Below are positions 49,896 through 56,287 of a DNA stretch of 64,000 nucleotides, one piece after another; positions within the stretch are counted from its first letter, which is position 1, and every line of letters begins with the position of its first letter. The notes under the pieces are model-generated. The model was given only the letters and a program-made list of their open reading frames with translations, did no database searches and was not told where the DNA came from. The DNA comes from a virus: positions 1 to 64,000 of IMG/VR virus record IMGVR_UViG_3300007515_000003, one strand, 5' to 3'. A program made the translations under genes and the position numbers.

Positions 49896-49943
49896 CAAAG
49901 AGTTACGCATAAAGGGGGAGGCCGGCGCCGTCGTAAGTCGTTG
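49896..49943. repeat. GC-cored inverted repeat R13 (last copy)
   Basis: Arms CAAAGAGTTACG and CGTAAGTCGTTG; core with G-run and GGCCGGCGCCG. No further copy was seen to the right. Confidence 0.8.
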
Positions 49944-50029
49944 ATGTTAAGTTGCTTGGGCGATCTCCTTAAGTGAAATTATTTTTATCATTATTTATAT
50001 TTGAATGATTCACATTTGTATTTGTATAT

Positions 50030-50104
50030 TTATTCATACCATTCTTGTATAGCAATTTTTATTCCGAAGCATATTCCAATCAATATAATTATGCCTAATT
50101 CCAA
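50030..50104 (-). CDS. tiny single-span membrane peptide, TTG start (MELGIIILIGICFG...)
   Basis: 24 residues, one hydrophobic helix, ending QEWYE. AAAGGA lies 4-5 bases before the TTG. It follows the HhH-GPD gene and precedes R13, as in other cassettes. Related to the peptide at 41023. Confidence 0.5.
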   Translation of the reverse strand: MELGIIILIGICFGIKIAIQEWYE

Positions 50105-50116
50105 TTTTATCCTTTC

Positions 50117-50710
50117 TTATTTTGTGTTAGAGTATTCTTTCCAAATCTCAATGTCTAATTCTCGCACACTTTTGTTACGAAGTCGAGCTAAATCCTTAAA
50201 AATGTCTGCCCAATAATCGTATACCTTTTTGCTGCCAGGAGTGCTTTTAGGGGCGTTCACATATCCTTGATCTCTTAACCAAGACATGATGTGAGTATCC
50301 AACATAGGTTCATCAAAGTCCTTTCTGGTATTCGAGAGAAAGAATCGTGCGGTTTTCATTCCTATTCCACGAACCTTCATGAGTTCTTCAAGCGTAACAT
50401 CCCTCAAGCTTTTCCAAGGGAAAGAATGACTACTGCTTAATTTAATAACATCAACATAGGAATCATACCGATCTCGATAGGGCGCAATTCTCTTTGCTTG
50501 CATAAACGATTTTAGTCCACCGTCTTTCTGTAGAAGTCGTATCCACTCAAAAGGAGATACATCTAGCTTTCTCGCACCTCTCAGAAACGCTTCTAATTTC
50601 GGAGCTTCGACCGCAGACTTCTTACCTGCTACATTTATACCAAACAATAAAAACTCTTCTAATTCAGATTCAGTTCTATTGTAGTTCTTTACTTTTGCTG
50701 GATTAATCAT
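50117..50710 (-). CDS. HhH-GPD DNA glycosylase-like protein 1
   Basis: 197 residues. Helix-hairpin-helix TLEELMKVRGIGMKTARFFL (near 106-125) followed by the Asp of EPMLDTHIMSWL (Asp138), the usual catalytic aspartate of the superfamily. Lys119 lies in the hairpin. It would excise damaged or modified bases. A second, different member is at 60135. Confidence 0.7.
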   Translation of the reverse strand: MINPAKVKNYNRTESELEEFLLFGINVAGKKSAVEAPKLEAFLRGARKLDVSPFEWIRLLQKDGGLKSFMQAKRIAPYRDRYDSYVDVIKLSSSHSFPWKSLRDVTLEELMKVRGIGMKTARFFLSNTRKDFDEPMLDTHIMSWLRDQGYVNAPKSTPGSKKVYDYWADIFKDLARLRNKSVRELDIEIWKEYSNTK

Positions 50711-50712
50711 GA

Positions 50713-50988
50713 TTAATATTGGTAACCGTATTCTCGTTGCAATTCATCAAAATAATTATATGAGTTATGTCTATTACAATTATATATAAATGATTCTAAA
50801 TCTTTTACTTTCTTCTTAGCCTTTAGTGGATATCTTCTCCTCAGTAGAGATTTGATTTCTTCCCTTGTTGTTTTTATTTTATTCAATTGGTGAAAAGGCA
50901 TCTCGCCTTCAAACTCCCAATCTAGAATGTCGTTATCGAGGTCAATCAAGAATCCTTCAACCATTTCAGTTTCGTTTTCGTATTTCAT
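50713..50988 (-). CDS. unknown 91-residue protein
   Basis: MKYENETEMVEGFLIDLDND..., acidic N-terminus and basic middle. Starts at the last base of the upstream stop. No recognised family. Confidence 0.65.
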   Translation of the reverse strand: MKYENETEMVEGFLIDLDNDILDWEFEGEMPFHQLNKIKTTREEIKSLLRRRYPLKAKKKVKDLESFIYNCNRHNSYNYFDELQREYGYQY

Positions 50989-51263
50989 TACAACATCGGG
51001 TTGCCAGAGTCAAGCTCGACACCCAGTACTGATTTTAATTTACGAAATGATTCGGACTTAATGAAGACCTGCCTAACATAGTCTTCTCCGCTATCTTCCA
51101 CAACCTTAATGCGTCCTGCGACATACATCGCACGGCAAGCCTCTCTTGGTTTTCCACCCCATTGGATGATGAGTTCTGTTTTAGGGAAGTATTCTGCGAG
51201 TTCAGCACATTGCTCCGCAGTAACAAATCCCCATTGTTCAATGATTTCTTTTAGCAATTTCAT
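50988..51263 (-). CDS. unknown 91-residue protein, possible helix-turn-helix
   Basis: MKLLKEIIEQWGFVTAEQCA..., a helical opening with TAEQCAELAEY that could be a winged-helix start. Leaderless promoter. Heads the operon with HhH-GPD protein 1. Confidence 0.65.
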   Translation of the reverse strand: MKLLKEIIEQWGFVTAEQCAELAEYFPKTELIIQWGGKPREACRAMYVAGRIKVVEDSGEDYVRQVFIKSESFRKLKSVLGVELDSGNPML

Positions 51264-51270
51264 ACCTTTA

Positions 51271-51299
51271 ATACTGACAGATTACCTTGGTCTTGTCAA
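51271..51299 (-). promoter_or_regulatory. leaderless promoter TTGACA-N17-CAGTAT
   Basis: Seven bases to the ATG at 51263. Starts right after the terminator of the long RNA. Confidence 0.75.
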
Positions 51300-51300
51300 C

Positions 51301-51326
51301 AAAAAAACCTCCCCTTTTCGGGGAGG
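51301..51326 (-). terminator. rho-independent terminator of the long RNA
   Basis: CCTCCCC-GAAAA-GGGGAGG followed by seven T on the minus strand. The plus-strand reading has only four T. Confidence 0.85.
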
Positions 51327-51990
51327 CTTTTAGAAGAGGCTTTTATGTAGTTACCTCAATGGTGATGATAGTGACCAGAGTCAATAAACTCCGCTACATT
51401 ACCCAGTACGACGAGAAGGGACGCACAAAAATTGGAGTCGGTCTTACGAACTCCGAAGCCCGAATTATATTCACGATGCAGAGTTATGCCGACATAAAAT
51501 AGATGGGGGATGGAAAGTTGGTACTCCACCAACATTAACTATTTGCTTGGGTTATGCGACCTTCCGAAGAAGAATGAGACACGACTTCTCAGCCTTTACT
51601 CACAACTTGGGGCAGACTATTATAATAGTTTCTGAGTTAATCCCAAGTACCTTTGCCGTCCACCACAGACTTACCTTAAAATCCCTTTTCCCACTTGGGC
51701 GTTAGAACTCCATCGGCGTGTAAACCATCGCTCACGACAAATTGCAATCACGCACATAGCAATGTGCCAGTCATAAGGTCTGGCGACCCAATCCTCCGTC
51801 ATTTGACTTTGGACTCCCTCGGGAGAGGTGATGACTATTGCACTTGCAGGGCATCTACATACCCTGTTTACAAGTTTCCCCGTAGGAATCTCCGTCGAGC
51901 TTCCTAAAGACTAAAATATTAAAGAACAAAAAATACCTGTGGGTTTTTCCTTTCGGTTATCGAGAACCCACTAAACTCGATTTTGATTAT
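51301..51990 (-). ncRNA. long structured non-coding RNA with own promoter and terminator
   Basis: About 690 nt with no minus-strand frame. Many local inverted repeats: GTGGGTT/AACCCAC near the 5' end, GCACAT/ATGTGC, CTCCC-TCGG-GGGAG type, ACTTGGG/CCCAAGT enclosing AGACTATTATAATAGT, and GTTGG/CCAAC. Size, phage location and ornate folding recall the GOLLD and ROOL classes of large bacterial and phage RNAs, but I cannot assign it. No tmRNA, RNase P or group I core was recognised by eye. Confidence 0.65.
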
Positions 51991-51996
51991 GTAATA

Positions 51997-52025
51997 ATAA
52001 TACTATATATTTGATTAAAAGTCAA
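51997..52025 (-). promoter_or_regulatory. promoter TTGACT-N17-TATTAT for the long RNA
   Basis: Overlaps the stop of the 52022 gene. Start site predicted near 51990; the first ATG-less leader confirms a non-coding unit. Confidence 0.7.
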
Positions 52026-52219
52026 GCAATATTTGGAACTTTTCTCAATTTTCTTTGAGCTTGTAGTTCTGCCAACCTCTTATCCGCTTCAGCTTGTTGG
52101 GCGAAGATACTATCCTCAACTACTGAGCCATAATTGGCGAACTTAGATTGTTTAACATAAACCCCTTTAGAGGCTTTCGACATAATGCTTGATGCTCGTG
52201 CGTTTGATGCAATACTCAT
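52022..52219 (-). CDS. unknown 65-residue basic protein
   Basis: MSIASNARASSIMSKASKGV..., then an Ala/Gln-rich helix. Downstream partner of 52244 in one operon. Its stop overlaps the promoter of the long RNA. Confidence 0.65.
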   Translation of the reverse strand: MSIASNARASSIMSKASKGVYVKQSKFANYGSVVEDSIFAQQAEADKRLAELQAQRKLRKVPNIA

Positions 52220-52243
52220 AATTTTATATTAATTAATTGTGTT

Positions 52244-52633
52244 TTAGTTACTGTGAAACTCTTCGGAATCAATGATGGGTAGGTATGGGACGGAGTATTC
52301 TTGCGGAAAGTCTGCTTCTCTGCTTCGCTCTTTCGCAAGTTGTTCTTTGGCTTGAGAAGAGAAATCGAATACTGCGTTCAAGGGAACATCATTAAAGACT
52401 TCCTTGGCACATCCTGCGACATCCTTCTCGTCACCCAAGACATCCGTAAAAACGCCCTGTTTGCGTACATCATTTATAGTAAGAAGAAAAGCCTGTTTGA
52501 CCGCATGGCACATAAAACCATAATGCCCAATCAACTCTCCTTCTGCGTTCTGCAACTCAAGATTGTAGTCATCTACTCGCACGATGGAGTAATCACCCAA
52601 TCTCAATATTTTTTCATCTAATCTGATTTTCAT
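52244..52633 (-). CDS. unknown 129-residue acidic protein
   Basis: MKIRLDEKILRLGDYSIVRV... from ATG 52633, fixed by the leaderless promoter; the longer frame would include the promoter. Beta-rich N-terminus, helical middle. No recognised family. Confidence 0.7.
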   Translation of the reverse strand: MKIRLDEKILRLGDYSIVRVDDYNLELQNAEGELIGHYGFMCHAVKQAFLLTINDVRKQGVFTDVLGDEKDVAGCAKEVFNDVPLNAVFDFSSQAKEQLAKERSREADFPQEYSVPYLPIIDSEEFHSN

Positions 52634-52640
52634 AACTATA

Positions 52641-52669
52641 ATACTGACAGGTTTTGCCCTCTGTGTCAA
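52641..52669 (-). promoter_or_regulatory. leaderless promoter TTGACA-N17-CAGTAT
   Basis: Seven bases to the ATG at 52633. Overlaps the end of the upstream gene. Confidence 0.75.
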
Positions 52670-52929
52670 CCCTTTTTTTCAACTTTCTTCGGATCTCGCT
52701 CTGGTAGTGGAGTTCCTTCGTATAGATAAATATTTTCACCAGTGATTCGATACCCTTTCGTCTTGCTTCTGCACTTCTCGCACCAAGCTATAACTTTATT
52801 TAGGTCGGAATCGTTCATAATTGACCCTGTCTTGCCTGTTTCCAACACTATCAACTCTCCTTTATATATTTTACTTGGAGGAGCAGGGTATTGGTTATTT
52901 GGAACATCGTCTATCTTCATTTGGATCAT
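52666..52929 (-). CDS. unknown 87-residue protein
   Basis: MIQMKIDDVPNNQYPAPPSK..., with WCEKCRSKT, a lone CXXC that could bind metal as a dimer. Start could also be the Met three codons on. Overlaps the upstream gene. Confidence 0.6.
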   Translation of the reverse strand: MIQMKIDDVPNNQYPAPPSKIYKGELIVLETGKTGSIMNDSDLNKVIAWCEKCRSKTKGYRITGENIYLYEGTPLPERDPKKVEKKG

Positions 52930-53095
52930 TTAAATAATATTGATTAGTAAACATATCTCTAACAGAAGTAACATTATTCATTAATTTTGTTAGTTCTTCT
53001 TTTATATTATTTAGTTCAGACTTATTCTTATTTGCTTGTTTCGTGTTATTATATTTATCTAGTAAAGCATTTATATTTCGAGCTTGTTCATTCAT
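52895..53095 (-). CDS. unknown 66-residue helical protein
   Basis: MNEQARNINALLDKYNNTKQ..., Asn/Lys-rich coiled helix. Overlaps the next gene by 35 bases. Unknown function. Confidence 0.55.
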   Translation of the reverse strand: MNEQARNINALLDKYNNTKQANKNKSELNNIKEELTKLMNNVTSVRDMFTNQYYLNDPNEDRRCSK

Positions 53096-53118
53096 ATATT
53101 TATATAAGTAATTATATA

Positions 53119-53352
53119 TTAATGAAAGCCGTGACCCATGTGACTTGGGCAGTCTACCTCAGTATAGAATTGTTTATTTCCACCAATAGCGTTCTGATTT
53201 TTGAGCCATATTTGGAAGTTGCGTTCTTTTATTGAAGCATATTTATCAGTATTATTATTTGCAGGGTTGTAATCAATCCCCTCAGTAGTCATACATCCAT
53301 TATTTGTTAAAATAGTAATAACAATCAATATATTTATAGCAATCTTATTCAT
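53119..53352 (-). CDS. small lipoprotein
   Basis: 77 residues with a lipoprotein signal (MNKIAINILIVITIL, lipobox TNNGC). The mature part is short and polar. It suggests a Gram-negative-type envelope target, for example surface exclusion. Coupled to the upstream gene by an 8-base overlap. Confidence 0.6.
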   Translation of the reverse strand: MNKIAINILIVITILTNNGCMTTEGIDYNPANNNTDKYASIKERNFQIWLKNQNAIGGNKQFYTEVDCPSHMGHGFH

Positions 53353-53521
53353 AATTCTTTATTTCTTCTTTTTTAATGTATTTATATTTAGTATAGTTCA
53401 ATCCAAAGGCTAGATTCTTATTAAGAACTTCAAGCTCACTCAATTTAACTTTATTAATTTGCTTATTATTATTTGTATCAATTAAAATATATGTCGAAAT
53501 TGGCGTATTGTCAGTTTGCAT
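53345..53521 (-). CDS. unknown 58-residue protein
   Basis: MQTDNTPISTYILIDTNNNK... from ATG 53521, preceded by a leadered promoter. Unknown function. Confidence 0.6.
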   Translation of the reverse strand: MQTDNTPISTYILIDTNNNKQINKVKLSELEVLNKNLAFGLNYTKYKYIKKEEIKNYE

Positions 53522-53547
53522 AGTCGGTTTCCGATTGTTATTGAATG

Positions 53548-53576
53548 AGTATGGGCGATATTCCAACAAAAGTCAA
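53548..53576 (-). promoter_or_regulatory. promoter TTGACT-N17-CATACT with a leader
   Basis: About 26 bases of leader to the ATG at 53521, starting ATAACAATCGGAAA. Confidence 0.7.
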
Positions 53577-53820
53577 GTCAAAAATAATCTAAATTGAAAT
53601 TAATTTATTAAAATCAATAAAAATATATTAAAAAGTGCGATAGAATCTTTAATTGGTTGAAATTGAGTGAAATAAAGTCTTATTTGTATGAAGGACATTT
53701 ATATTTTTACTATTATTTATATAAATAGAAGACCGAATACCCACTCTGACCCATTTTCCTCCACTATGCTCCACCACTTAACTTCTTTATTTATCAACAA
53801 CATAGAAAAAAATCAATTAT
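53577..53820. other. AT-rich intergenic region, no gene
   Basis: About 245 bases of AT-rich sequence between two minus-strand operons. I see no frame, no GC repeat and no convincing terminator. Confidence 0.5.
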
Positions 53821-54228
53821 TTAATCAATCTTATTAATGCTATCTTCTTCTGTATATTGGTTATTAAGTTTATCTTTATACTCTTGTATGTTATTAATAG
53901 AGTCTTGTAATGCTTTGAGCTTATCACCATCATATGTTTCGGGATGGGCTTTAAAGAGTCGCTCTTGCCTTTCAAAAGAAAGCGTTGCGACCTCTAGCAC
54001 GGCATTTAAATCGCTTACGAGAACCTTCTGATGCTCCATGTCCATTAACAAATCGCCATCTTTAATCGAGCTTCTCTCGCTCTTTGGCATCAGCTTATTC
54101 TGTGTTGCGATATACTTTAAATAATCTTGCTCGTTGTTGAGTGAAATGTTTTCGGATTTCATTTCTGCTTCTTCCTTTAACTTCTTAATTTGTTTGTGGT
54201 AGTAATACCTAATCTCATTCATCGTCAT
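53821..54228 (-). CDS. coiled-coil protein, 135 residues
   Basis: MTMNEIRYYYHKQIKKLKEE..., highly charged helices throughout. An in-frame ATG two codons on is equally likely. Overlaps the membrane peptide gene upstream. Last gene of the rIIA/rIIB-proximal block. Confidence 0.7.
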   Translation of the reverse strand: MTMNEIRYYYHKQIKKLKEEAEMKSENISLNNEQDYLKYIATQNKLMPKSERSSIKDGDLLMDMEHQKVLVSDLNAVLEVATLSFERQERLFKAHPETYDGDKLKALQDSINNIQEYKDKLNNQYTEEDSINKID

Positions 54229-54325
54229 CTAGGTATGCAGTTGCAATATGTCCGATAAAAATAAGAACGCAAAACATAAGTCCAAAAACGGAAATCAATT
54301 TTATTACTTCAAATAATTCTGGCAT
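54215..54325 (-). CDS. small single-span membrane protein (MPELFEVIKLISVFG...)
   Basis: 36 residues with one hydrophobic helix and an acidic tail (YLDDDE). TAATG overlap with the upstream gene. Confidence 0.6.
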   Translation of the reverse strand: MPELFEVIKLISVFGLMFCVLIFIGHIATAYLDDDE

Positions 54326-54588
54326 TAGTCCTCTCCTCTTTCTTCTTTTAATATATTTAAAATAGTTAAAGCTAAGTCATCAAAATCTTCATTATCCAAT
54401 TCTTGCATATATTTATTCAAGTCAGATAATCTCAGTTTTCTAGTCTTTGCTCCATCTGCGATTAATGTTTTAATATATTCTTCTGAAAGCTTTTCAAGTC
54501 TAACCAAATCTTCTGGTTCACTTGGATTGATTTCTGCTCTCATTTTTTTAAGTTCATCAAAGAACGGATGCTCAAAGTTTCCTAACAT
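54325..54588 (-). CDS. unknown 87-residue helical protein
   Basis: MLGNFEHPFFDELKKMRAEI..., acidic, helix-rich. Abuts the upstream gene. No recognised family. Confidence 0.65.
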   Translation of the reverse strand: MLGNFEHPFFDELKKMRAEINPSEPEDLVRLEKLSEEYIKTLIADGAKTRKLRLSDLNKYMQELDNEDFDDLALTILNILKEERGED

Positions 54589-54822
54589 TTAAAAATCGTT
54601 TACAGGGAAACATGAACTAAAATGGGCAATAGCATTATCAATGTCATATATAATTCTCCGTCCATTATTCGCTTGACTCCAAAAATTACAACTGGCAACT
54701 AATGTATCCAAATATCTTACTATATATTCAGTAGAGGTATGATTTGGATATTGTTCGCCAATTTTTTCGAGCATTTCGGAAAGCGTATTCTGGAGTTCGT
54801 TGATTAACTCCTGCTCACCCAT
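54589..54822 (-). CDS. unknown 77-residue protein
   Basis: MGEQELINELQNTLSEMLEK..., helical. Starts at the stop of the upstream gene. Confidence 0.65.
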   Translation of the reverse strand: MGEQELINELQNTLSEMLEKIGEQYPNHTSTEYIVRYLDTLVASCNFWSQANNGRRIIYDIDNAIAHFSSCFPVNDF

Positions 54823-55070
54823 TAGGAGACTTCCATCAACGCATCATGGATGAGGTGACGAGTTTTATAGTCTAGTAACCTTCCCTCATCATCTTGAGGC
54901 ATAGCGTTTAAAGCTTCCGTAAAGTCAAGATTTAAGACCTCACACATACAAGCAACCTTGCGATAGATTCCGATTTCCTTATACTTTAAAATCGCCCACA
55001 ATGCGTCTACTTGAGATTCCTGTGCCTCTAGGATAGAGTCGGTCAAAAGATTTCTTTGTAGTGTTTCCAT
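54822..55070 (-). CDS. unknown 82-residue protein
   Basis: METLQRNLLTDSILEAQESQ..., helical and acidic. Lies 18 bases after rIIB in the same direction. Confidence 0.65.
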   Translation of the reverse strand: METLQRNLLTDSILEAQESQVDALWAILKYKEIGIYRKVACMCEVLNLDFTEALNAMPQDDEGRLLDYKTRHLIHDALMEVS

Positions 55071-55088
55071 GATAAAGTTCCCTATTGA

Positions 55089-56189
55089 TTAAGATACTGT
55101 CCATGCTGATAACGCAACATCATCGGATTCATTTAAGGTGAAACCAAGGTCTTGTACGATTACCGCAACATCCTTGCATCTCCATCCTTCATCCCTGCAT
55201 ACCTTGAGTGATGCAATTAAATTAAGCGAAGGTTGTATTCCTTCATCCAATTTATTTTCAATATAGTTACGAAGTTCAAGTCTTGAAATATCTTCATCAG
55301 TTACCTCATCCTCGTAATCAAAATCTTCTTCGTAATCGCATTCGCAATCATCGCAAGAACCTTCACATTCTCCATCGTCCTCATTTGAGCCATAGATAGG
55401 CTTATTCGGTTGATAGACAATCTTGTTCAACTCCACTCTGGAATCTGTAAGGTCTGCAACGACTGTGTATTTGCTGACTCGCAACTTCTGGAAGGAGCAA
55501 TCCGTAGGAACGGAAACCGCATCTTGTGGGTCAAACTCCACAAGCAACAAGCGACCATTACTACCTGCCCAACCATCTGCATAGTCATAAGACCCAATAT
55601 GCAGTCCATGAGAGCAATGCCTGTCCTTGTTATCGTCCACGCATCGGCGTTGAACTTCAACAGTCGCACCCACTTCATTAAGAATCTGATGCCTTTCGTT
55701 AGTCTCTCCTTGCAAGACAATGGTATCAGCATTGCCAGTAGACGACCAAAAATCTTTCTGCACTCCCTTGTACCCCAAAACCTTGCCTTCTGGCGTAATC
55801 GGTAATGATTTGTACCCAAGGAAAGTATAAAGTTCCTCAACAGAGTTTGCGGAAGGGTTCTCCAAAAGCCTACTAATGTAATTGGTCAAAGGAGTTGAAT
55901 CCTTCAATCCTGCTCGCAACATATCAAGCAGTTTATCTACCACAACTCCATGCAAACGATGTCCGTTGTAATAAACTACCTCGTCTTTCACTTCTAGTGA
56001 ACCTTCAACGAAATCTTCTACTGCACTTTTTATATCCAACAGTTCTCCGACATCATCGTATCGTGCGTCAAGCAATGCTCTCCGCAACCTACTAAAGTTC
56101 GCATTATCGTTTCTGACTGTATAAGGCTTGCCCTCATAAAAGACAGTAATCGAGGTTTCGCTCAAGTTGTACGCTAATTTTTCGCTCAT
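55089..56189 (-). CDS. rIIB: rIIB-like protein
   Basis: 366 residues. The pattern SITVFYEGKPYTVRNDNANF, then YYNGHRLHGVVVDKLLDML and ITPEGKVLGYKGVQKDFW, fits phage rIIB-like proteins. An acidic Cys-rich linker (CEGSCDDCECDYEEDF, near 276-291) precedes a helical C-terminal domain. In T4, rIIA and rIIB act at the membrane and protect against the Rex exclusion system. Start context AAAAAAATTATG; leadered promoter. Confidence 0.8.
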   Translation of the reverse strand: MSEKLAYNLSETSITVFYEGKPYTVRNDNANFSRLRRALLDARYDDVGELLDIKSAVEDFVEGSLEVKDEVVYYNGHRLHGVVVDKLLDMLRAGLKDSTPLTNYISRLLENPSANSVEELYTFLGYKSLPITPEGKVLGYKGVQKDFWSSTGNADTIVLQGETNERHQILNEVGATVEVQRRCVDDNKDRHCSHGLHIGSYDYADGWAGSNGRLLLVEFDPQDAVSVPTDCSFQKLRVSKYTVVADLTDSRVELNKIVYQPNKPIYGSNEDDGECEGSCDDCECDYEEDFDYEDEVTDEDISRLELRNYIENKLDEGIQPSLNLIASLKVCRDEGWRCKDVAVIVQDLGFTLNESDDVALSAWTVS

Positions 56190-56225
56190 AATTTTTTTCT
56201 CTTTTTATTCGTGATTAAGTTATAT

Positions 56226-56254
56226 ATAGTAGACTATCTGGTGTTAGTTGTCAA
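56226..56254 (-). promoter_or_regulatory. promoter TTGACA-N17-TACTAT with a leader
   Basis: About 30 bases of leader to rIIB, containing TTAATCACGAATAAAAAGAG. It separates rIIB from rIIA transcription. Confidence 0.7.
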
Positions 56255-56287
56255 GCCTTTTTTTTAAAAAGATTCGGGGGCAAGGAA

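Noticed and set aside
35151-49943. CRISPR array or insertion-sequence ends
   Set aside because: The repeats are palindromic, single and 0.5-2.6 kb apart with genes between them. No cas genes, no transposase and no target duplications were seen.
51362-51505. 47-residue plus-strand frame (MVMIVTRVNKLRYITQYDEK...)
   Set aside because: It reads fairly protein-like, but no promoter or ribosome site was found and it lies antisense within the promoter-to-terminator RNA unit. Kept only as a possibility.
51695-51907. 70-residue plus-strand frame
   Set aside because: Composition is not coding-like and it is antisense to the structured RNA.
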